Assembly: GCA_964508865.1 (NCBI GenBank)
Contig: CAZDVP010000041.1
Coordinates: 1-14,215 of the forward strand
Reading direction: 5' to 3'
Source of the DNA: UBA3263 sp964508865
Lineage (GTDB): Bacteria > Bacteroidota > Bacteroidia > Bacteroidales > Muribaculaceae
DNA length: 14,215 nt
The notes under the pieces were generated by a model that ran no database searches, was not told the origin of the DNA, and saw nothing but the letters and a program-made list of their open reading frames with translations. Below, in pieces: positions 7,850-14,215 of the stretch (position 1 is its first letter; each line of letters starts with the position of its first letter). The position numbers and the translations under genes were made by a program.

Positions 7850-8824
7850 TCAGATGTTGGAGTTCATGCGCCATACGTTGGCCACGCCGTCGGCATTGCC
7901 GCGCTGCGAAATGAAGTAGATATAGCGGCCGTCGGCGCTCCAGACCGGGCTCAGGTCGTCGGCCGCATGGTGGGTCAGCTGCTGCAGGTCGGTTCCGTCG
8001 GTGCGGCAGGTGTAGATGTCGGTGTTCCAGTAGCCGGTCGAGCCGTTGTCGATTTTCGTGCCGCCGACTAGAACCAGCGTCCGGCCGTCGGGCGACAGCT
8101 GAGGCGAGTAAAACGACCGCTCGCTGTCCGATACAACACACTCTTCAACGCCCGTGCGGAGGTCGATTTTCCAGATTTCGCCCTTGCCGTTGCTTTCGCG
8201 GGCAACGTAGATAACGTTGCTCTTCGAGTCGGCCGTCGGGTTCATGCCGGTTGTGTAGCTCGAAAGATAGTTTTTCTGGGTGTCGTAGCCCCACACGCTG
8301 ATGCCCCGGTTTTCCAGGCGCGCAAAGAAAATCGTTTTCATGTCGGGCGAAAACACCGGCGAATAGTCGTTGGCGCCCGACGTTATCTGGCGGCAAACGT
8401 AGCCCTGCTTCGCGTCGGTCAGGAAAACCTGATTGGTCTTGCCTTTTGCTTCCGAAAAGCAAATCTGCTTGCCGTCGGGCGAATACGAAAAGTCTATAAC
8501 GCTCGAGCGATTCGTGCGCTGGCTCGACGAGCCCTGTTTGTCAATATCCTTGACGAAGATGTTCGACGCGTTGTTGCGCAGCGAAAGATAGGCCAGCGTC
8601 TGGCCGTCGGGCGACACGTCGATAATCTTATTCGTCAGCCACTGAACGCCGGTGCGCGAGCGCTTGACCTGCGGCAGGCAAACGTAGTCGCTCTCCTTGG
8701 TAATCTTCACCAGGTCGAGCGATGCCTCTTCCGGAACGTAAACCACCGAGTAGTCTACCTGCTGGGCCGACGCGGCGGCAAAAGAAATCAGAGTGGCGAG
8801 GAGGGTGGAGTGCAGCTTTTTCAT
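7850..8824 (-). CDS. Exported PD40/TolB-like beta-propeller protein
   Basis: Protein of 324 aa from ATG 8824; the frame is open to 8842, but MKKLHSTLL begins the signal peptide, which ends near ASA, residue 20, just before QQVDY. There is no lipobox Cys, so it is probably a soluble periplasmic protein. Five clear WD40-like PD40 repeats carry the SPDG-type turn: VSPDGQTLAYLS (70-81), YSPDGKQICFSEA (114-126), FSPDMKTIFFARL (158-170), LSPDGRTLVLV (about 250-260) and WSADGRYIYFIS (about 303-314). A degenerate one near 195-212 would complete a six-bladed propeller. In TolB this fold docks protein partners; here no OmpA or peptidase domain is attached and the partner is unknown. It is first in the operon with the beta-barrel gene, behind a good promoter. 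Confidence 0.85.
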   Translation of the reverse strand: MKKLHSTLLATLISFAAASAQQVDYSVVYVPEEASLDLVKITKESDYVCLPQVKRSRTGVQWLTNKIIDVSPDGQTLAYLSLRNNASNIFVKDIDKQGSSSQRTNRSSVIDFSYSPDGKQICFSEAKGKTNQVFLTDAKQGYVCRQITSGANDYSPVFSPDMKTIFFARLENRGISVWGYDTQKNYLSSYTTGMNPTADSKSNVIYVARESNGKGEIWKIDLRTGVEECVVSDSERSFYSPQLSPDGRTLVLVGGTKIDNGSTGYWNTDIYTCRTDGTDLQQLTHHAADDLSPVWSADGRYIYFISQRGNADGVANVWRMNSNI

Positions 8825-8871
8825 ATATAATAGTTTAGGCATTCGTTTTTAATGATTTTTTCTCTTTTTGG

Positions 8872-8902
8872 CAAAGGTACGACAAAAATTACCCCCCCCA
8901 AA
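8872..8902 (-). promoter_or_regulatory. Promoter of the propeller/barrel operon, containing a G8 tract
   Basis: On the minus strand TTTG (8899-8902) and TACCTTTG (8872-8879, followed by CC) are 19 nt apart, an excellent match to the Bacteroidetes -33/-7 arrangement. Transcription should start near 8865, giving an A/T-rich leader of about 40 nt. The G of the -33 element is the first of eight consecutive G's (8892-8899), so changes in tract length would alter promoter spacing. Confidence 0.8.
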
Positions 8903-8909
8903 TTTTTAA

Positions 8910-8935
8910 CGTTTCTTAACCTCCGTTAAGAAACG
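8910..8935. repeat. 11-bp perfect palindrome upstream of the operon promoter
   Basis: CGTTTCTTAAC (8910-8920) and GTTAAGAAACG (8925-8935) are exact reverse complements with a 4-nt CTCC spacer. The arm ends 8 nt upstream of the -33 element. No T tract follows on either strand, so an operator-like site is more likely than a terminator. The regulator is unknown. Confidence 0.55.
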
Positions 8936-9057
8936 CCCGGCCCGCCTCGGGAGCGACAAAGGCCTGCTCCGCGGGCCTAACCAACTGGGAGCGAGGGCGT
9001 CTCGCCCTCGGCATCCGCGACGAAGCTGTGAAGGCGAGACGCCTTCACTCCCGGCAT

Positions 9058-9099
9058 TGAGCTCCCTCCCTTGAGGGGAGGGCTGGGGTGGGGCCGTTG
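9058..9099 (+). repeat. 42-bp direct repeat, copy 1
   Basis: Starts TGAGCTCCCTCCCTTG, ends TGGGGTGGGGCCGTTG and carries the 7-bp stem CCCTCCC/GGGAGGG. It is identical to copy 2 (9215-9256) at 39 of 42 positions. Confidence 0.85.
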
Positions 9100-9214
9100 C
9101 CTGCTCGCACACGCGCCTGCGCGTGCGATTTAATATATCGCTTGTCCACCTATGGTTTCGCCTTTGGCTCAACCATAGGCTATTGTGCTTCCACCCGCGC
9201 TGCGGGTGGGTCAA

Positions 9215-9256
9215 TGAGCTCCCTCCCTTGTGGGGAGGGATGGGGTGGGGCTGTTG
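9215..9256 (+). repeat. 42-bp direct repeat, copy 2
   Basis: Same orientation as copy 1, with start points 157 bp apart. The three differences (A/T, C/A, C/T) leave the CCCTCCC/GGGAGGG stem intact. Confidence 0.85.
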
Positions 9257-9263
9257 GGTCCAT

Positions 9264-9295
9264 AAAAAAAGCGCGCCTCTCGCGAGGCACGCTTT
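9264..9295 (-). terminator. Factor-independent terminator of the 1558-residue protein gene
   Basis: On the minus strand a 12-bp stem starting AAAGCGTGCCTC (one G-U pair) closes on a GCGA tetraloop and runs into seven T's (A7 at 9264-9270). It lies about 50 nt after the TAA stop (9348-9350). This is a textbook intrinsic terminator. Confidence 0.92.
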
Positions 9296-9347
9296 CCAAA
9301 TGTGAGTGTTATCTAACTAATATTACTCTTGTGCGAATTAGTCGAGG

Positions 9348-12300
9348 TTAGCGGCAGAGCTGCTTGCGGCCGTTGACCAGATAGAGGCCGCGGCCGGCTT
9401 TGCTGACGCGGCGGCCCTGCAGGTCGTAGATTTCGCCTGCGGCGTTGCGGTCGGCGGTGAGCTCGCTGATGCCGGTGGTTTCGGCATCCTGGAGCGCTAC
9501 CGACGAGGTCAGCTTCTTGTCGCCGAGGGTGATGTTGCCCATGCCGTCGTAGGTCGGGGTGGCGGCTTCGGTCAGGTTCACCGGCTCGAGGCGGGTTTCT
9601 TCCTGGGCGCGGGCGCGAACCTTGTTGCCGGCTGCGGCGGCGTCGGAGCGCACTGCGCCGGCGTTGACAGCGAAGTTATGGGTGAACACGACTTCGTTGT
9701 TTTCGTTGACGGTGCAGAGCCAGTTAATGGCCGTTGCGGCGTCCTGGCCGGCAACGTAGGGGCCTACTTCGAGGTAGAAGTGGGTGGCCTGTTCGTCTAC
9801 CCAAACGATTTTTGCGGCCAGCGGCTCGTCGTTTTCATAGAGGTTGTAAACACCGTTGTGTTCAAACTCGTTGATAGCGGCGCCTTCGGCAGTCTGAGCG
9901 GCCTGATGAGCCTGGGCCATGAGGTAGTGGTGGTGGGAGTGTTCGGATTCGTCGTCGGCCTGGGCCATAACGTTTGCAAAGGCTGAGTAGGCGGCTTCGT
10001 TGAAGTGGCCGGGGGTGGTGTTGTGGGCTTCGGAGCGGCTGCCGATGTAGTCGGCAACTACGCCGTGGGCGTCGGCAACGTCGGCGTGGGCGGCGCTGAT
10101 GCGGGCGCGCAGGGCGCCGAGTTCGTCTTCGGTGAGCTGGCCGGCATAGGAGGCGATGAGGCCGTTGCCATCGGCGCGGTTAACGCCGCCCATGGTAACC
10201 AGTGCTGAGCGGGTGCAGTCAGTGATTATGGTCAGACCACCTTCGTGAACACCCGTGAAGGCTGAGTTATCGGAAGGAGCGCGTCCGGCGCTGAATGTAA
10301 CGGAGTGCGCGATGGTGTTGCTGAACGTAACCATGTCGTTGAAGGGAGTTGCCACTTCGTTCAGGCGCCAGGTAAAGTCGGCTGCCTTTCGTGAGTCGCC
10401 CCACGAAGTGTCGCTCTTGTCGCCGAATGCGTTCATGAAGCTGTCGCCGCCGAGGTTGTAGACGTATTTCTTGCCGTCAACCATAACGAAAGCGAACTTA
10501 TAGTCATCGGTGGGTTCCGGATTTGTCAGGTTCATGCTGCCGGTGCCGCGCAGAATGCCTCCATCGTTGCAGAGGTAGCCGCGGCGGTTGAAATCGGTGC
10601 TCTTCAGAATCATCAGCGTGCCCTCCTTAACGTCGAGCGAGGTTGCGGCGCTTGCAAGAGCGGTGGCTTCGGCCTTAATTGCGGAGTAGTTGGCGCCAAT
10701 GGGAGCTTCGCTGTTCAGCAGAGCGGCCAGGGCTATGGCGTTGGCGTTGGAGGTGGAAACAAAGCCGGGCAGCGCAGCGCTCTCGCCAACTTCGGCGGGG
10801 ATGCCGGTGGCGGTTTCGTAGGTGGCGGCGAGAGTGGTGGCGGCGTCGGTGAACGCGGCCATGAAGTCGGCGGCGCTCATGGTTTCCTTAACGTTGGCGG
10901 TCAGCTCCTCGCTGGCGCCGATGCCTTCGATTTCAGAGTCGGCAATGTCGAAGAACTTAATGGCAGAGCCAATATCGTCGCGGGAGGTATTACCATTATT
11001 CCATGCGCCCAGGGTGCCTTCAACGTCGTTGAGATGGCCGCCGGCGGTTACTTCATTTCCGTTATCGTTAAGCGCAGGAGCAGTTACTTTCAAAGCAAAG
11101 GCGAAGAAGTCATGATAAACCGGATCGGTGTTTTCACTGCCAACAAGGTCGAAATAGTCGGGGGTATCAGTGAAAATAGCCTTGGTTTTGTTGGCAATTT
11201 TGCCTTCAGCGTTCCTGGCGAGTGTCAGGCCTTTCGAATCGCCGAGCGTAACGCTATGCACGGTAACTTTCAGGGCGTCGGGGGTTGAGCCTTCGGCTTC
11301 CTTGAAGTAGAAGAGACGTTCGGGAACCAGGTCGTCGGCATTGGTGGCATTGCGGGTGTCAATCTCGCCGTTGTCTTTCAGCTTGAAGTTTTTGCAACCG
11401 CTAACGGAATTGTTGCGCACACCCAAACGGTAGGCGCGGCCGAATTCAATTGCCGGATATGCCCATTTGCCGGTAGCGTTGATGGTCATTTCGGCGTGAA
11501 CCTCCGCGTTGTCTTGCTCCTCGGTAGTTACGAAAGTGAATTCGTGGGGCAGTTCTTCTTTGGCGAGGTCATAGAGAGTGCCGATTTTCGTTGCTTCGGG
11601 AACTGCGTGAATGATTTGGTCAGCAACGGCGCGACCGTTGATTGCCGGGAAGTGGAAGGTTACGTTGTAGGAGGGATTCTCAACGGGTTCGCCCAGAATG
11701 ATTTCGTCGGCACCGGCGTTGGGAACCGAGGCGCTCAGATAGGCGGTGTTGGCGGCAACTAACTCGTTTTCGTCCTTAACCATCTTGGTTGCGTCGGAGT
11801 CGAGCAGATAGTGGTCGCCGGCGGTGAAGCCTTTGGTTTTGATCAGTGTGCCTGACAGAATGTTGCGGCCAAACAGCTGCTTCGCGCTTGCAAAGGGTTC
11901 GTGGTCGCTGATGGCGAGCTGGATAGTGCCGGCTTCTGCCTGCTTGATGAGCACTGCGGTGTTGGCCGGAATCGTGTTGCCGGGAACCTGAACCAGACGC
12001 AGGGTTGAGCCTTCGTCGGTGGTGTTGACGGCGGTTGCGATATAGGCGGTCACGCCGTCGGGCAGAACGATGCCGAACGGATAGCAAACCGCACCATATT
12101 CAGCGCCTTCGGGAATAGTATAGTCAATTGTTTCGGCGAGAGTAACGATGACCTTATTGCCGTCATCATTGTAGCCATTGGTATATCGGCCAATGTTTAC
12201 ACCGCCGCCGTAGATGTTGCTGAGGTAGGCCTGGGTGCCGTTGAAGTTAAAGAGCCACGCATGTTCGCCAATGTCATAGCTGAGAATGAATTCCGCGCCG

Positions 12301-14024
12301 AAGCGTGAAGTTTTCGTAACGTGAAGGCCGTCGCCGTTGTCGGTGCGGTAACCCATGTAGTAGCCGTGGGCGTTGGGCGAAACAACCTGGAAGTGGGTGG
12401 TGCCTTCTTTGGGAACAATCTGCCAGATCTGGTTGGCATCAGACGTTGAACTCTCTATGCCGCGAATTATGCGGTCTGCATCCTCATCGCTCAGCGGCAG
12501 GTTGGTTTCGCCGGCGGTTGCGGCGCCTTCCGAAACCGAGAACGAGTGGTTGGCCTGGCGGTCAAATCGCATGCGATAATAGCGCGCGTCGGTGAAGTAG
12601 TCGGCAAATTCAGCTTCGTTGAGCCACTGAACCATTTCGCGGATGTTGGCAACTGTCGGGTTGGCAATTGCTGCGGCTTTCTTTTCGGTGTCGTAGTGGA
12701 AATCGCCAACACCGTCAACGTGGTAGCCGGTCATGCCTTCGAGGTCGGAAGCGACAAGAGTCTGAAGGGTCATTAAGCTGCCGCTGCCGTTTTTACTTGC
12801 GTTGGTGCCGGGATTCCATACTCGCAGGCCTCTGGCGTTGGCGAGGTCGTTGAAATAGCCGTTGCCGGTCAGCCCGACGCGCAGGCTGAAGCCGTTGTTA
12901 TTGCTGGTGTTTTGAGCAAGGCTGAGGATTGTGGGATTTTTTGTAATGGCCGGGTTGCTCTGGTTGCCGGCGTTGACTTGAACGCCTTTGTTGTCGCCGG
13001 TGGCCATGTTGTGGAGCGTGACTTTCTGCACACCTGCTTCAACGTCGAAGCCTGCATTTTTGAAATACCAAATGCGCTCGGGTTCGAGGTTGGGTACACG
13101 GTCCTGCGAGAGGTCAATGGTTTTGTCCTGATTCTTGGTGTGGGTGAAAATCATATGTTTCTGACCGTTACACGTCATGAAGAAAGGCGTGTTCATCGGC
13201 TTCTGAATCCAGTTGGCCCAAGTGCCGGCAACGCTGACTGTGGCTGCGGTGGCATCGGCTGCGATTGCAAAACTATCGCCCGACGTGCGGGTGAAGCCGT
13301 CGAACGCCGGAATGTTGGCTACGCCGTTGGTCAGTTCATAGGTAGCCGTTACCTGACCGCCGTTCAGGTCGGGCCAGTTGTAGGTTACGTTGGCCAGATT
13401 TGTGGTTTCGGTCAGCTTGACGAACATCATTGCAACGCAAGTGCCGGTAAAAGGCGAGCCGTTGCCGCTCCAGTAAGACAGGTGGCGGTCCGAATCATGA
13501 TTTGTGTGGAGATACGTAATGTTACCGTCACTGTGAACGTTGTTTGTTATCTGAATGTTAAAGCGGGTGCCGGGAGTCTGAAAAGTGCCGTCGCTCAGAG
13601 CTTCGGGGCTGATTTCAACCAATTTATATTGAGCGATTTCAGCTTCGGCGGTTGTGTTCTTGAGGTTGCCTTGAGCGTCCGGGCTGTGTGTGCCAATCTT
13701 CGAGAAGTAGCAATCGTGGTAGGCCGGCTTGATGCTGAAAGTCTTGTCGTCGCCTTCGCCGGTAACGGTGATATCCCAAATGTAGTCGCCGTCGAAGGCC
13801 ACATTTGAAAGATATGCGTATTCCGAAAAGATGGAAGTGAGGTTCTGATTGTCGCGGAAGCGAACAACTTTTTCATCGCCGCTCGACGTTGCAACCAGAA
13901 GATACTTGCCCGTTGTCAGGTCGGCTGCCGAAGCCACCTTCGAGCCTTCGGTATAGAAGGTGTCGGCATGACCGGAGCCGAAGCCCAAAAGGGCCGCTGC
14001 TCCTAACAGTAAAAGTTTTTTCAT
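9348..14024 (-). CDS. Giant exported multidomain protein of unknown function with internal duplication and C-terminal tag
   Basis: Protein of 1558 aa. A signal peptide (1-20, cleavage after GHA) follows ATG 14024. No catalytic motif is recognised. Regions by eye: N-terminal beta-rich part (21-210); repeat unit A (about 213-435); ricin-like beta-trefoil candidate (about 478-632), with a QIWQIVP motif and a GYYMGYR motif; a beta module (about 633-780) of the kind met in Bacteroidales surface proteins (YGAVCYPFG, TIPANTAVLIK); repeat unit B (about 785-1036), which matches A through LEPERIWYFK versus LVPERLFYFK and GDNKGVQV versus GDSKGLTL; a second trefoil-like stretch (about 1130-1250); an Ala/His-rich helical part containing SEHSHHH near 1360; and the tag EIYDLQGRRV to LCR (1531-1558). 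It is probably a cell-surface or secreted binding protein. It is transcribed alone, between its own promoter and terminator. Confidence 0.85.
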   Translation of the reverse strand: MKKLLLLGAAALLGFGSGHADTFYTEGSKVASAADLTTGKYLLVATSSGDEKVVRFRDNQNLTSIFSEYAYLSNVAFDGDYIWDITVTGEGDDKTFSIKPAYHDCYFSKIGTHSPDAQGNLKNTTAEAEIAQYKLVEISPEALSDGTFQTPGTRFNIQITNNVHSDGNITYLHTNHDSDRHLSYWSGNGSPFTGTCVAMMFVKLTETTNLANVTYNWPDLNGGQVTATYELTNGVANIPAFDGFTRTSGDSFAIAADATAATVSVAGTWANWIQKPMNTPFFMTCNGQKHMIFTHTKNQDKTIDLSQDRVPNLEPERIWYFKNAGFDVEAGVQKVTLHNMATGDNKGVQVNAGNQSNPAITKNPTILSLAQNTSNNNGFSLRVGLTGNGYFNDLANARGLRVWNPGTNASKNGSGSLMTLQTLVASDLEGMTGYHVDGVGDFHYDTEKKAAAIANPTVANIREMVQWLNEAEFADYFTDARYYRMRFDRQANHSFSVSEGAATAGETNLPLSDEDADRIIRGIESSTSDANQIWQIVPKEGTTHFQVVSPNAHGYYMGYRTDNGDGLHVTKTSRFGAEFILSYDIGEHAWLFNFNGTQAYLSNIYGGGVNIGRYTNGYNDDGNKVIVTLAETIDYTIPEGAEYGAVCYPFGIVLPDGVTAYIATAVNTTDEGSTLRLVQVPGNTIPANTAVLIKQAEAGTIQLAISDHEPFASAKQLFGRNILSGTLIKTKGFTAGDHYLLDSDATKMVKDENELVAANTAYLSASVPNAGADEIILGEPVENPSYNVTFHFPAINGRAVADQIIHAVPEATKIGTLYDLAKEELPHEFTFVTTEEQDNAEVHAEMTINATGKWAYPAIEFGRAYRLGVRNNSVSGCKNFKLKDNGEIDTRNATNADDLVPERLFYFKEAEGSTPDALKVTVHSVTLGDSKGLTLARNAEGKIANKTKAIFTDTPDYFDLVGSENTDPVYHDFFAFALKVTAPALNDNGNEVTAGGHLNDVEGTLGAWNNGNTSRDDIGSAIKFFDIADSEIEGIGASEELTANVKETMSAADFMAAFTDAATTLAATYETATGIPAEVGESAALPGFVSTSNANAIALAALLNSEAPIGANYSAIKAEATALASAATSLDVKEGTLMILKSTDFNRRGYLCNDGGILRGTGSMNLTNPEPTDDYKFAFVMVDGKKYVYNLGGDSFMNAFGDKSDTSWGDSRKAADFTWRLNEVATPFNDMVTFSNTIAHSVTFSAGRAPSDNSAFTGVHEGGLTIITDCTRSALVTMGGVNRADGNGLIASYAGQLTEDELGALRARISAAHADVADAHGVVADYIGSRSEAHNTTPGHFNEAAYSAFANVMAQADDESEHSHHHYLMAQAHQAAQTAEGAAINEFEHNGVYNLYENDEPLAAKIVWVDEQATHFYLEVGPYVAGQDAATAINWLCTVNENNEVVFTHNFAVNAGAVRSDAAAAGNKVRARAQEETRLEPVNLTEAATPTYDGMGNITLGDKKLTSSVALQDAETTGISELTADRNAAGEIYDLQGRRVSKAGRGLYLVNGRKQLCR
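9351..9434 (-). other. C-terminal YDLQGRR tag of the 1558-residue protein
   Basis: The final 28 residues (1531-1558) follow the same plan as the tail of the M60 peptidase: (I)(Y/F)DLQGRRV, basic turn with RG, LYLVNG-type strand, basic end. The DNA is also close over the core (for example GACCTGCAGGGCCGCCGCGT versus GACCTCCAGGGCCGTCGCGT). Confidence 0.7.
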
Positions 14025-14126
14025 GTGTTGATAAAATGAATGATATTAGTTGATTAGTAGATATTTAAGGGGTGGGCATATGCCGCAAGGCGCCTCCGGC
14101 GGGAGACGTAGCGACAAAATTCCGCG

Positions 14127-14165
14127 CAAATTTAAGCATTTCTTAACAATTTACCCCCCCCAATT
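14127..14165 (-). promoter_or_regulatory. Promoter region of the 1558-residue protein gene with a G8 tract
   Basis: The minus strand has TAAATTTG followed by CGC (14127-14134), a match to the -7 box. The nearest -33-like ATTG (14161-14164) is 26 nt away, longer than the usual spacing, and abuts eight G's (14154-14161). TTAACAA (14143-14149) and TTGTTAA (14175-14181) form a 7-bp inverted repeat around this tract. The predicted leader is about 95-100 nt and includes a G+C-rich segment (14088-14108). Confidence 0.55.
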
Positions 14166-14181
14166 AGTTAAACTTTGTTAA

Positions 14182-14215
14182 ATGAGCCCCTCCCAACCTC
14201 CACTTGGAGCGAGGG
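14182..14215. repeat. Start of another intergenic repeat block, cut by the window edge
   Basis: The last bases contain TGAGCCCCTCCC and end in GGAGCGAGGG (14206-14215). The latter is identical to 8988-8997, where it opens the GAGGGCG/CGCCCTC hairpin. CTCCA/TGGAG (14199-14209) can form a small stem. This suggests a second mosaic of the 8936-9263 type begins here. Confidence 0.45.

Larger units (their letters stand above)
8936..9263. repeat. Gene-free mosaic of hairpin-forming intergenic repeats
   Basis: I see no credible gene here. Successive inverted repeats: GGCCCGC/GCGGGCC (8939-8945, 8971-8977) with inner GGAGC/GCTCC (8950-8954, 8966-8970); GAGGGCG/CGCCCTC (8993-8999, 9003-9009); GTGAAGGCG/CGCCTTCAC (9028-9036, 9040-9048); TCGCAC/GTGCGA (9105-9110, 9123-9128); CCTATGGTT/AACCATAGG (9149-9157, 9171-9179); CCACCCGC/GCGGGTGG (9191-9198, 9202-9209). 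Two copies of a 42-bp direct repeat, each with its own hairpin, are interspersed. The modular build resembles REP/BIME-like intergenic elements rather than CRISPR or coding DNA. Confidence 0.75.

Noticed and set aside
8910..8935. Palindrome as a terminator
   Set aside because: No U tract follows on either strand; its position next to the -33 element suits an operator better.
8936..9263. CRISPR array
   Set aside because: Only two copies of the 42-bp unit, with a long spacer that itself contains unrelated palindromes; no regular repeat-spacer period and no cas genes.
9088..9351. Short + strand frames across the intergenic repeats
   Set aside because: They are composed of palindromic repeat and terminator sequence and have no promoter.
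12912..13808. 298-codon + strand frame inside the 1558-residue gene
   Set aside because: Antisense shadow with no start context or recognisable domain.

Overview
The window looks like chromosomal DNA of a gut-type Bacteroidales, most likely Muribaculaceae or a Prevotella-like relative. Three things point that way. Four gene starts are preceded by the Bacteroidetes -7 box TAnnTTTG, each time followed by C, with A/T-rich leaders and no Shine-Dalgarno sequence. Two very large exported proteins end in the same FDLQGRR/YDLQGRR-type C-terminal segment. One of these proteins is an M60-type (mucin-protease-like) metallopeptidase. The family-level assignment is inference; there is no rRNA or other marker to settle it.

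Layout. On the + strand, the window opens inside pyrF (orotidine-5'-phosphate decarboxylase; its first few codons are off the left edge). A promoter follows, then a 1407-residue secreted M60 peptidase with a trefoil-like domain on each side of the catalytic domain and a discoidin-like domain near the end. A perfect 16-bp hairpin separates it from a convergent minus-strand block. That block, read from right to left, holds: (i) a 1558-residue exported protein of unknown function with an internal duplication; (ii) a two-gene operon of a periplasmic PD40/TolB-like beta-propeller and a small outer-membrane beta-barrel; (iii) a solitary terminase large subunit (TerL) with both ATPase and nuclease residues intact but no other phage gene in view. 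Factor-independent terminators lie after the 1558-residue gene and after the operon.

The largest gene-free stretch (8825-9347) holds a promoter, an 11-bp palindrome, a mosaic of about seven hairpin-forming modules including a 42-bp direct repeat in two copies, and a terminator. Fragments of similar repeats reappear at the right edge. The sequence TTACCCCCCCCAA (G8 on the coding strand) occurs at the promoter regions of both the propeller operon and the 1558-residue gene. In the first it sits between the -33 and -7 elements, so slippage could tune expression.

How it fits together: most of the genes concern the envelope and extracellular space (a probable mucin-type peptidase, a giant adhesin-like protein, a barrel and propeller pair). 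pyrF is housekeeping, and the TerL is an unexplained solitary phage-type gene. I see no complete novel defence or biosynthetic system. The best leads are the orphan TerL, the shared C-terminal tag, the G8-tract promoters and the barrel/propeller pair.
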